From Porphyromonadaceae bacterium UBA4277 (lineage in GTDB: Bacteria > Bacteroidota > Bacteroidia > Bacteroidales > Muribaculaceae): a stretch of 36,422 bases of DNA. Below are positions 7,868 to 15,852 of the stretch, piece by piece. The stretch is taken from contig DGVT01000030.1 of NCBI GenBank assembly GCA_002395965.1, forward strand, positions 28,968-65,389, read 5' to 3'. The position numbers were made by a program, and so were the translations under genes. The notes beneath the pieces were generated by a model. That model worked only from the letters and a program-made list of their open reading frames with translations, had not been told where the DNA came from and ran no database searches. Every line of letters starts with the position of its first letter. Within the stretch, counting starts at the first letter, position 1.

Positions 7868-8641
7868 ATGCGTCCACTAATACTTATCAGCAACGATGAC
7901 GGGCTTCACTACCCGGGCATACACACGCTCATCGACATTGCCCGCCGCGCGGGCGATGTCGTGGTTGTGGCACCGCTTCACCACCAGAGTGGTAAATCCA
8001 GTGCCATCACCATCACCACTCCACTGCGAGCCTTCAAAACCACCGACGAAGACGGTTATACCGTGTGGCAAGTGGATGGCACACCCACCGACTGCATGAA
8101 GCTCGCACTCGACCAGCTGCTCGACGGCCGCCGGCCACACCTGGTGCTCTCGGGCATCAACCACGGCTACAACGCCGGCGTGAGCACCATCTACAGCGGC
8201 ACCGTGGGAGTGGTGCTCGAGGCGGTGGCACGACACATCCCGGCCATAGCATTCTCGGTGGGTAGCATTGAGCACGACATCGATTTCACACCATGCGTGA
8301 GCGTGATTGAAGATATCATTCACAATGCGCTGGGCAATCTTGACGCGCTGAGCAATGTGTGCCTGAACGTGAACATGCCCGCAAATTGCGACCACTTTGA
8401 GGGCGTGAAAATCACCACCACGGCCATCGGACACTGGGAGCGCGAGTATGACCACCGCGTGGACCCGCACGGCGGCGACTACTACTGGCTGCAGGGCACC
8501 TATGTGAGCGACAACGACAACGACGACCGCACCGACCTCTACTGGCTCAAGCGCGGATGGGTGTCGGTAACACCGCTGCGCGTCGATCAGACGGCCACCG
8601 AGGCCATGCCTCACATTGCCGGCATGCTCAAGCTCACATAG
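7868..8641 (+). CDS. surE: 5'/3'-nucleotidase SurE
   Basis: 257 aa, full length for the family. The metal-binding residues are visible: D10 and D11 in ISNDDG, S41 in HHQSGKSS, and N98 in SGINHGYNAG. SurE is a cytoplasmic metal-dependent phosphatase acting on 5'- and 3'-nucleoside monophosphates, linked to stationary-phase survival. The gene follows the transglycosylase gene after 67 bases without a visible promoter, so it probably ends the parAB transcript. No strong terminator was seen after it. Confidence 0.96.
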   Translation: MRPLILISNDDGLHYPGIHTLIDIARRAGDVVVVAPLHHQSGKSSAITITTPLRAFKTTDEDGYTVWQVDGTPTDCMKLALDQLLDGRRPHLVLSGINHGYNAGVSTIYSGTVGVVLEAVARHIPAIAFSVGSIEHDIDFTPCVSVIEDIIHNALGNLDALSNVCLNVNMPANCDHFEGVKITTTAIGHWEREYDHRVDPHGGDYYWLQGTYVSDNDNDDRTDLYWLKRGWVSVTPLRVDQTATEAMPHIAGMLKLT

Positions 8642-8771
8642 TGCGCAATGAGGCCAGAATAGGCGCCAATCACACACCGGCACACATGTCGCCGAAGGCG
8701 CACGGCACAAATGTGCTGTATAACATTATTTTTTACTACGCTATATTATAACTTTTTAAGAAAAAAAGTAT

Positions 8772-8779
8772 TAACTTTG
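8772..8779 (+). promoter_or_regulatory. -7 element of the nhaD operon promoter
   Basis: TAACTTTG at 8772-8779 fits TAnnTTTG closely, in an AT-rich stretch (8721-8785) unlike the coding DNA around it. It leaves about 50 bases of leader before the nhaD ATG. Confidence 0.75.
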
Positions 8780-8838
8780 CGGCTCAATTAGAGAAAAATT
8801 TCATTAATAAGCCCACTTAACCGCATTTAACCATTCAT

Positions 8839-10179
8839 ATGTCAATACTGACATTATCAATAGTTACAGTTTTCATCGTTGGGTATGCCTTTATTGCCCT
8901 CGAGAATTTCACTAAGGTAAACAAAGCTGCCATTGCGCTACTGATGTTTGTGGCATGCTGGACACTTTTTGTCTTAGACCCCTCACAATACATGGCCGGG
9001 CTCACCGGCATGGAGCTCCACAAGGCTGTCACACATGCCATCGAACTGCATCTTGGAAAGACGGCTACTACCCTGTTCTTCCTGATGGGAGCTATGGCCA
9101 TTGTTGAAGTCGTAGATCAGAACGGAGGATTCAACTTTGTGCGACGGGCACTGCAGACGTCGAGCAAGCGCGTGCTGATGTGGCGCATTGCATTCCTCGC
9201 ATTTTTCATGAGTGCCATCCTCGACAATCTCACCACAAGCATCGTGATGATAATGCTCCTGCGCAAGCTCGTGGAAGATCGTGAAGACCGCTGGATATAT
9301 GCCACGCTGGTCATCATTGCAGCCAACTCGGGAGGAGCCTTCTCGCCCATTGGCGATGTGACCACTATCATGCTGTGGAACGGCGGCTTCGTGTCGTCGG
9401 CCGGCGTAATCTCGCAGCTGTTGCTGCCATCGTTAGTGTCGATGCTCATTCCGGCATTCATCATGCAGTTCTGGTTCAAAGGCGACCACCTTGCAGCTGG
9501 AGTCGTGACCGAGACTGCCGTCGATGAGCTCACCGAGATTGAGCGGCGCACGATATTTGCAGTGGGTGTGGGTGGACTGATTTTTGTGCCCATCTTTCAC
9601 TCGCTCACGCTGCTGCCGCCCTTCATGGGCATCCTGCTCGTGTTGGGAATGCTGTGGATGACCACCGAGGTATTCTACGGCACTAAGCGCCTGCGCACCA
9701 AGATTTCGGCCAAGAAGCGCGTCACGCACCTGCTATCGCGCATCGACATGAGCACCATCTTGTTTTTCCTGGGCATCCTCATGGCAGTCAGCTGCCTTGA
9801 GCAGATAGGGGTGCTGACCATATTGGGCAAATGGCTCAACGACATCAGCGGAGGCAACCACTACATAGTCACCGGACTCATCGGCATCTTCTCAAGCATT
9901 ATCGACAACGTGCCTCTGGTGGCAGGATGCATGGGAATGTACCCCATAGCACCGGTAGGCGACATGGCTGTCAACGGACTGTTCTGGCAACTGCTGGCCT
10001 ACTGTGCCGGAGTGGGCGGCTCGATGCTCATCATCGGCAGCGCTGCTGGCGTGGTGGTCATGGGACTGGAGAAAATCACATTCGGATGGTATCTCAAGCG
10101 CATAACCTGGGTGGCATTTTTGGGCTACATAGCCGGCATGGGATGCTACTGGCTCATGCGCACATTCATCTTTGCATAA
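8839..10179 (+). CDS. nhaD: NhaD-type Na+/H+ antiporter
   Basis: 446 aa with about 11-12 hydrophobic segments over the whole length. Motifs typical of NhaD (ion transporter superfamily) are visible: AILDNLTTSIVMIMLL, NSGGAFSPIGDVTTIMLW and, in the second half, SSIIDNVPLVAGC. The two DN motifs sit in the inverted-repeat halves and are the likely ion-binding sites. The protein exchanges cytoplasmic Na+ (or Li+) for external H+ at the inner membrane. It has its own promoter. gltX follows after 31 bases without one, so they probably share a transcript. Confidence 0.93.
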   Translation: MSILTLSIVTVFIVGYAFIALENFTKVNKAAIALLMFVACWTLFVLDPSQYMAGLTGMELHKAVTHAIELHLGKTATTLFFLMGAMAIVEVVDQNGGFNFVRRALQTSSKRVLMWRIAFLAFFMSAILDNLTTSIVMIMLLRKLVEDREDRWIYATLVIIAANSGGAFSPIGDVTTIMLWNGGFVSSAGVISQLLLPSLVSMLIPAFIMQFWFKGDHLAAGVVTETAVDELTEIERRTIFAVGVGGLIFVPIFHSLTLLPPFMGILLVLGMLWMTTEVFYGTKRLRTKISAKKRVTHLLSRIDMSTILFFLGILMAVSCLEQIGVLTILGKWLNDISGGNHYIVTGLIGIFSSIIDNVPLVAGCMGMYPIAPVGDMAVNGLFWQLLAYCAGVGGSMLIIGSAAGVVVMGLEKITFGWYLKRITWVAFLGYIAGMGCYWLMRTFIFA

Positions 10180-10210
10180 CAAAACACTTAGATAACATAA
10201 TTAGACGTTT

Positions 10211-11743
10211 ATGGAACGACAGGTAAGAGTGCGTTTTGCACCATCTCCCACAGGGCCACTCCACATCGGTGGTGTGCGCACTGCACTATATAACTATCTC
10301 TTTGCGCGGCAGCACGGCGGCGTGATGATACTGCGCATCGAGGACACCGACTCCACACGATTTGTGCCGGGAGCCGAAGACTATATCAACGAAGCCCTTG
10401 CATGGCTGGGAATAGGCATCGACGAGGGCGTGAGAGAAGGCGGCAACTACGGGCCTTACAAGCAGAGCGAGCGCCGCGACATCTACCGCAAGTATGTCAA
10501 GCAGCTACTCGACAACGACAAGGCCTACATTGCCTTCGACACCCCCGAGGAGCTTGAAGCCAAGCGCCAGGAAATAAAGAATTTCCAGTACGACGCCTCC
10601 ACACGCATGATGATGCGCAACTCACTGAGCATGCCGGCCGACGAGGTGAAACGCCTGCTCGACGCCGGCACCAAGCATGTGGTGCGCTTCAAGATTGAGC
10701 CCGACAAGCAAGTGGTGGTCAACGACCTGATTCGCGGCACCGTGACCGTGAATTCGAGCACACTCGACGACAAGGTGCTATACAAGAGCGCCGACGACCT
10801 GCCAACCTATCACCTGGCCAACATCGTGGACGACCACCTGATGGAAGTGTCGCATGTGATTCGTGGCGAGGAATGGCTGCCCAGTGCACCGCTGCATGTG
10901 CTGCTCTATCAGGCATTAGGATGGACCGACACCATGCCGCAGTTTGTGCACCTGCCGCTGCTGCTAAAGCCCGACGGCAAGGGAAAGCTCAGCAAGCGCG
11001 ACGGCGACCGATTAGGATTTCCGGTGTTCCCGCTCGAGTGGCACGACCCGAAGAGCGGCGAAGTGTCGAGCGGATACCGCGAGCGAGGCTATCTGCCTCA
11101 GGCTGTGGTCAACTTCCTGGCACTGCTGGGCTGGAACCCCGGCGACGAGCGCGAAATGTTCACCATGCAAGAGCTCATCAACGAATTCTCGTTTGAGCAC
11201 TGCTCGAAGAAGGGCGCTAAATTCGACTTCGAAAAGGGAAAGTGGTTCAACCACGAGTACATCATGAATATGCCCGACGACAGCCTGGCACAGGTCTTCA
11301 AACCGGTGCTGGCACGCCATGCCGACGCACAAGCGTTCACCGACGACTACATAGCCCGCGCCGTGGGACTGGTGAAAGGACGCGTCAACTTCATCGAGGA
11401 GCTGTGGGATCAGGCAGCATTCTTTTTCCGCGCTCCACTGACCTATGCCGAGAAAGACGTGCGCAAGCGATGGAAACCCGAAACACCGGCAATCATGCGC
11501 GAGCTCATACAGGTGCTGCGCGGCATCGACGACTTCACGAGCAAGAACAGCGAGGAGATTGTGCTGGGATGGATCAAAGAGCATGACTACCACATGGGCA
11601 ACGTGATGAACGCCTTCCGCCTGACTGTGGTGGGCGAATGCAAGGGACCGCACATGTTCGACATCACCGAGCTGTTAGGATGCGACGAAACAGTAGCCCG
11701 CATCGAGCGCGGACTGCAAAACATTCAGCCGATAGATGCTTAA
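10211..11743 (+). CDS. gltX: glutamyl-tRNA synthetase
   Basis: 510 aa, normal length. The class I signatures are present: RFAPSPTGPLHIGGVRTAL near the start (HIGH-type HIGG at about 18-21) and KLSKRDGD near residue 260 (KMSKS-type loop). The C-terminal anticodon-binding half is complete. The enzyme charges tRNA-Glu in the cytoplasm. No glutaminyl synthetase is seen here, so I cannot say whether it is discriminating. The next gene starts inside its last codons (ATGCTTAA at 11736-11743), which suggests translational coupling. Confidence 0.98.
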   Translation: MERQVRVRFAPSPTGPLHIGGVRTALYNYLFARQHGGVMILRIEDTDSTRFVPGAEDYINEALAWLGIGIDEGVREGGNYGPYKQSERRDIYRKYVKQLLDNDKAYIAFDTPEELEAKRQEIKNFQYDASTRMMMRNSLSMPADEVKRLLDAGTKHVVRFKIEPDKQVVVNDLIRGTVTVNSSTLDDKVLYKSADDLPTYHLANIVDDHLMEVSHVIRGEEWLPSAPLHVLLYQALGWTDTMPQFVHLPLLLKPDGKGKLSKRDGDRLGFPVFPLEWHDPKSGEVSSGYRERGYLPQAVVNFLALLGWNPGDEREMFTMQELINEFSFEHCSKKGAKFDFEKGKWFNHEYIMNMPDDSLAQVFKPVLARHADAQAFTDDYIARAVGLVKGRVNFIEELWDQAAFFFRAPLTYAEKDVRKRWKPETPAIMRELIQVLRGIDDFTSKNSEEIVLGWIKEHDYHMGNVMNAFRLTVVGECKGPHMFDITELLGCDETVARIERGLQNIQPIDA

Positions 11744-12806
11744 CAGGTTACTCACATCGGTGCTGGTCGTTATGGCCGCCTTTGCCGGCACGCAAGCACA
11801 GGAAGTGCTGTGGAACGTTGATCTCAACACCGTGCTCAACAATCGCGAGGGCGGAGATGAATTGTGCCCCGACCAGACGTTCTTATTCACCCGACTGGCT
11901 CCTGAGGTGGGACTCACCATCGACGGCGGGCGAAACAGCATCATGGCCGGTGCTGCCTGGTACCAGCCGCTCACCGACGACTGCGCAGGCTACAAAGTGG
12001 TGCCAACAGTCTATTATCGCTATCACGACAGCCGCTTCACGGTGGATCTGGGCATGTTTCCACGGGCACACTTACGCGAAAGACTGCCACGATACCTTTG
12101 GAGCGACTCGCTCGACTATTGCCAGCCCAACGTGCGCGGCGCCCTCTTGCAGTGGCGGCACGCCGGCGGTGCCTGGCTGCAAATGATGATCGACTGGAGG
12201 CAGATGCAAAGCACCACCCGGCGCGAAGCATTCAACACCGTCTTTAGCGCAGCGGCACCGCTCACCAGGCACCTGTGGGTGGAAGGCCACATCAGCTACA
12301 ACCATCTGGCAAAGCGCAAAAATGCACCTGAGACCGAAGGCGTTAACGACGATGCGACCATCAACCCCATGCTCGCACTGCACACCACGGCCGGAAACGT
12401 GGGCATCAAAGCTGCCGCCGGAGCCATACTACAATTCCAGCGACAGCGCGCCGAGCACCACTGGCACACACCGGCGGCATTTATCGCCACGGCCAATGCA
12501 CAGTGGCGATGGCTCGAACTTGACCAGACTTTCAAGGCCGGCAAAGACCTGTTTCCGCTTTACGACCGCTTTGGGCCGGAGCTGAACCTGGGCGACCCGT
12601 ACTACTGCAGCAAGGTGTATAGCCGCACCGATGTGCGTGCACATGCTTTTCACAATCACTTTGTCGATCTCACGGCCACACTCACCTTCCACGCCGGCAG
12701 CCGTTGCACGGGCTTCTGGCAGCAAGTGGCCTGTCGATTCTATATAGGCTCTGACACCTGGAAGAACAAGACTGCCAAGAAAAAGCCTATCAATTCATTG
12801 TTTTAA
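11736..12806 (+). CDS. predicted outer-membrane beta-barrel protein, function unknown
   Basis: 356 aa. Residues 1-21 form a signal peptide (LLTSVLVVMAAFAGTQAQ). The rest has many short amphipathic strands rich in Trp, Tyr, His and Arg (for example VVPTVYYRYHDSRFTVDLGMF), as in outer-membrane barrels. I recognise no named family. Its start overlaps the gltX stop by 8 bases, so it is co-translated with gltX, and waaA follows after 40 bases. The placement beside the Kdo transferase gene suggests an envelope role, but this is only context. It ends KKPINSLF without the usual terminal aromatic strand signature beyond the final Phe. Confidence 0.75.
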   Translation: MLNRLLTSVLVVMAAFAGTQAQEVLWNVDLNTVLNNREGGDELCPDQTFLFTRLAPEVGLTIDGGRNSIMAGAAWYQPLTDDCAGYKVVPTVYYRYHDSRFTVDLGMFPRAHLRERLPRYLWSDSLDYCQPNVRGALLQWRHAGGAWLQMMIDWRQMQSTTRREAFNTVFSAAAPLTRHLWVEGHISYNHLAKRKNAPETEGVNDDATINPMLALHTTAGNVGIKAAAGAILQFQRQRAEHHWHTPAAFIATANAQWRWLELDQTFKAGKDLFPLYDRFGPELNLGDPYYCSKVYSRTDVRAHAFHNHFVDLTATLTFHAGSRCTGFWQQVACRFYIGSDTWKNKTAKKKPINSLF

Positions 12807-12846
12807 CTTCAGTTACTGCATCACACACAACACCACCAGCCTCATT

Positions 12847-14079
12847 ATGGATTTATTCTACAACCTCGGCATCAGGGCCTATAAAGCTGCCGTGCGCATA
12901 GCCTCGATAAAGAACCGCAAAGCCCGCCTCATGCTCCACGGGCAGGCACACACCATGGCAAAGCTCCAACAGGCCATAAAGCACGACGGCCAAGGCTACA
13001 TCTGGATTCACGCTTCGTCGTTAGGAGAGTTTGAGCAAGCCCGGCCACTGATCGAGATGATTAAGGAGAAACAGCCACAAGCACGCATCGTGCTCACCTT
13101 TTTCTCACCATCGGGCTATGAGGTACGAAAAAACTACGACATGGCCGACGTGGTGTGCTACCTGCCATTTGACCTGAGCGGCAACGTGAAGCGCTTTCTC
13201 AATGCCGTGCAGCCCACGATGGCGATATTTGTGAAATACGACTTCTGGGGCAACTATCTGATGGAACTCAAGCGCAGGCACATACCCACCTACATAATCT
13301 CGGCCATTTTCCGCCCCACGCAGACGTTCTTCCGCCCATGGGGTGGCATGTTCCGCAAGATGTTAGGGTGCTTCACCACGCTCTTTGTGCAGAACGAAGA
13401 GTCACGCAGCCTGCTCGAGGGCATAGGCATTAATAATGTGACGATAGCAGGCGACACCCGCTTCGACCGCGTGGCCACCGTGTGCAATGCGGCGCGGGAG
13501 TTCCCACTCATCGAGCAGATGGTGAAAGACGCACAGTTCACAATGGTTATGGGCAGCTCGTGGGAACCCGACGAAGACATTGTCATCCCCTATTTCAACG
13601 CCCACCCCGAGATGAAGCTCATCATTGCACCGCACGAGTTCGACCGCCAGCGCCTGCTCGCACTCATGGCACGCATCAAGCGCAAGACGGCTCTCTACTC
13701 GTCGCTCACCGCCCGCGATGCTGCCCACACCCAATGCCTGATTATCGACAGCTTCGGCCTGCTCTCGTCGCTCTACCGCTACGGCCAGGTGGCCTATGTG
13801 GGTGGAGGCTTCGGGACCGGCATACACAACATCAACGAGGCGGCCGTCTATGGCATGCCCGTAATCTTCGGGCCGCGATACGACAAATTCCGCGAAGCAC
13901 ACGACTTGATAGCATGTCAAGGAGCATTCGCTATCAATGGTGCCGACGACTTCACACAACTCATGGACCGCTTCATCGCCGACGATGAGCACCTTAAAAG
14001 CACCGGAAGCAACGCCGCAGCCTACATCCGCAGTAACCTCGGGGCAACGGCCACTATCTACTCACACATCTTCGCATAA
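12847..14079 (+). CDS. waaA: 3-deoxy-D-manno-octulosonic acid (Kdo) transferase
   Basis: 410 aa, normal length. An N-terminal hydrophobic/basic anchor is followed by IWIHASSLGEFEQARP, where E61 is in the position of the catalytic Glu of WaaA/KdtA. Further motifs are IFVKYDFWGNYL, the nucleotide-sugar region VMGSSWEPDED, and YVGGGFGTGIHNINEAAVYG near the C-terminus. It is a GT-B glycosyltransferase (GT30) that transfers Kdo from CMP-Kdo to lipid A precursor on the inner face of the inner membrane. It is the last gene of the nhaD-gltX transcript and is followed by a strong terminator hairpin. Confidence 0.96.
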   Translation: MDLFYNLGIRAYKAAVRIASIKNRKARLMLHGQAHTMAKLQQAIKHDGQGYIWIHASSLGEFEQARPLIEMIKEKQPQARIVLTFFSPSGYEVRKNYDMADVVCYLPFDLSGNVKRFLNAVQPTMAIFVKYDFWGNYLMELKRRHIPTYIISAIFRPTQTFFRPWGGMFRKMLGCFTTLFVQNEESRSLLEGIGINNVTIAGDTRFDRVATVCNAAREFPLIEQMVKDAQFTMVMGSSWEPDEDIVIPYFNAHPEMKLIIAPHEFDRQRLLALMARIKRKTALYSSLTARDAAHTQCLIIDSFGLLSSLYRYGQVAYVGGGFGTGIHNINEAAVYGMPVIFGPRYDKFREAHDLIACQGAFAINGADDFTQLMDRFIADDEHLKSTGSNAAAYIRSNLGATATIYSHIFA

Positions 14080-14098
14080 ATTCCACCCACGAAACAAT

Positions 14099-14136
14099 AC
14101 AACAGGGCGACGTGCACCGGCACATCGCCCTGTTGT
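14099..14136. terminator. bidirectional terminator between waaA and the CoA-transferase gene
   Basis: ACAACAGGGCGA (14099-14110) pairs perfectly with TCGCCCTGTTGT (14125-14136), giving a 12-bp stem with a 14-base loop. It lies between the ends of two convergent genes. The T-rich side on the plus strand is weak (GTTGTTG). Confidence 0.8.
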
Positions 14137-14159
14137 GTTGTTGTAGAGTCGTCCTTGAA

Positions 14160-15665
14160 TTAATTATTTCCTAAGATTTTACCGAAGTCGGTCTGGCGCA
14201 TGTCGCCGGTCTTGGCAAGCGTGCTGTGGAAAGCCAATGCAATGTCGGGGTTCATCAGGATGTGACCACCCTTCTTGCACATATTCAAGTATTCGCGCAG
14301 CAGCGGACGGTAAACCGGGTGAGCGGCATGTTCGATAATTTCCTCGGCGCCCTGGATGGGGTCTTTGAAGCGCAAGTCGGCCACGCCCTGGTCGGTAACG
14401 ATGATGTCAACCGAATGGCAAGTGTGATCCACATGGCTCACCATGGGCACGATGGTGCTGATGCAGTCGTCCTTCTTGATGCTCGGGCACAAGAAGATGC
14501 TGGTGTAGGCATTGCGGGTGAAGTCGCCACTGCCGCCGATGCCGTTCATCAGGCGAGTGCCGCTCACGTGCGACGAGTTGATGTTACCGAAGATGTCGGC
14601 CTCGATGGCTGTGTTCATCGACACCACGCCGATGCGACGTATCACCTCGGGGTTATTACTGATTTCGCTCGGGCGCATAAGCAGGTGGTCGTGCAGCTCA
14701 GGCTTGCTGAAGAACTCCATCATTGCCTCGCGCGAGAAGGTCATCGAGCATGTTGAGGCAAACTTGCAGTGGCCGCTCTCGAGCAGCTTGAGCACGCTGT
14801 CTTGCACCACCTCGGTGTACATCTCAAACGGTGGAATCTCGTCGCTGTGCTCCAGAGCATCGAGCACGGCATTGGCAATATTGCCCACGCCACTCTGGAT
14901 GGGGAGGAACGACTTTGGCATGCGTCCCTGCTTCATCTCGTTCACAAGAAATTCGCACACATTCTCACCAATCTTGCGAGTAACTTCGTCAACGGGAGTG
15001 AACTTGCTGGTCATGCCCAGGGGCTCGCTGGTGCGCACCACGCCAAGCACCTTCTTAGGATCGACATGGGCTGTGGGCTTGCCGGCGCGGTCGCTGGCAC
15101 GGTAGATGGGTATCTCACGGCGTGCGGGAGGATCGAGTGGCACATAGATGTCGTGCAAGCCGCGAATGCTCTCGGGCAGCTGGTCGTTAATCTCGATAAT
15201 CACCTTGTTGGCAACCTGCAGCCAGGTGGGAGTGTTACCCACGGCGGTGCCTAAGATGAGCTCGCCGTCGTCGGTAATGCTCTGCACCTCCACAATGGCA
15301 ACGTCCATCTTGCCATAGTAGCCATAGCGGAATTCCTGAGCCAGCTCACTCAGATGACGGTCGTTATAATGCACCTCGCCGGCATTGATGCGGTTGCGCA
15401 GTTCGCCTAACGACTGGTAGGGGGTGCGATAGTTGATAGCCCCGGCGCGCGACAGCTCGCCGTCGGTGGGGTCGTTGGTGGATGCTCCACTGAAAATATT
15501 CACTTTGAACTCACGACCGGCCTCATGTTCGCGACGGGCCTTTGCTGCGATGGCTGCGGGCACTTTCTTGGGGCAACCGGGAGCGGTAAATCCCGACACG
15601 CCCACGTTATAACCATTCTGTACAAACTCGGCAGCCTCTTCGGCGGTAAGAATAGGATAAATCAT
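14160..15665 (-). CDS. acetyl-CoA hydrolase/transferase family CoA-transferase (succinate/acetate or propionate type)
   Basis: 501 aa, the usual length for Cat1/AarC-type class I CoA-transferases. Visible features: the N-terminal VGVSGFTAPGCPKKVP, QSGVGNIANAVL near residue 257, MYTEVVQD with E285 where I place the catalytic Glu that carries CoA, and GGSGDFTRN further on. The family moves CoA between succinyl- or propionyl-CoA and acetate or succinate. In Bacteroidales it usually serves succinate/propionate and acetate fermentation; the exact substrate pair cannot be read from the sequence. It has its own promoter (15773-15780) and a folded leader, and lies downstream of the MscS-type gene. 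Confidence 0.92.
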   Translation of the reverse strand: MIYPILTAEEAAEFVQNGYNVGVSGFTAPGCPKKVPAAIAAKARREHEAGREFKVNIFSGASTNDPTDGELSRAGAINYRTPYQSLGELRNRINAGEVHYNDRHLSELAQEFRYGYYGKMDVAIVEVQSITDDGELILGTAVGNTPTWLQVANKVIIEINDQLPESIRGLHDIYVPLDPPARREIPIYRASDRAGKPTAHVDPKKVLGVVRTSEPLGMTSKFTPVDEVTRKIGENVCEFLVNEMKQGRMPKSFLPIQSGVGNIANAVLDALEHSDEIPPFEMYTEVVQDSVLKLLESGHCKFASTCSMTFSREAMMEFFSKPELHDHLLMRPSEISNNPEVIRRIGVVSMNTAIEADIFGNINSSHVSGTRLMNGIGGSGDFTRNAYTSIFLCPSIKKDDCISTIVPMVSHVDHTCHSVDIIVTDQGVADLRFKDPIQGAEEIIEHAAHPVYRPLLREYLNMCKKGGHILMNPDIALAFHSTLAKTGDMRQTDFGKILGNN

Positions 15666-15701
15666 TTCCTTAAATCTTTTTATATTTTAGTTTAATGTTT
15701 T

Positions 15702-15751
15702 CGACAACTGGGACTACGGTCACGGCAGCGCACGTGGTGCGACGGTTGTCG
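15702..15751 (-). other. folded 5' leader element of the CoA-transferase mRNA
   Basis: In the transcript read from the minus strand, the segments at 15743-15751 and 15702-15710 form a 9-bp stem with one G-U. Inside it CGCAC and GTGCG form a second 5-bp hairpin with a 3-base loop. It lies between the promoter and the start codon and could be a regulatory leader. No known riboswitch class was recognised. Confidence 0.35.
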
Positions 15752-15772
15752 CTGCTTATTCATAAATCGTTG

Positions 15773-15780
15773 CAAAAGTA
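15773..15780 (-). promoter_or_regulatory. -7 element of the CoA-transferase promoter
   Basis: On the minus strand this reads TACTTTTG followed by CAACG, a match to TAnnTTTG. It leaves about 105 bases of leader before the start at 15665. Confidence 0.7.
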
Positions 15781-15787
15781 CTAATTA

Positions 15788-15838
15788 ATTATGAATTGAG
15801 AATTATGAATTATGAATTATTTGACGTTATTTGACGTT
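15788..15838. repeat. short AT-rich tandem repeats downstream of the MscS-type gene
   Basis: AATTATGAATT occurs twice (15788-15797 region and 15801-15811) and is followed by another ATGAATT. Then the 10-mer ATTTGACGTT is repeated exactly in tandem (15819-15828, 15829-15838). The stretch is non-coding. Such slippage-prone tracts are common between genes, and no function can be inferred. Confidence 0.6.
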
Positions 15839-15852
15839 GATACTGTTTCTGG

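Noticed and set aside
7877..8710. 277-codon minus-strand frame
   Set aside because: Antisense to surE, whose metal-binding motifs are all intact.
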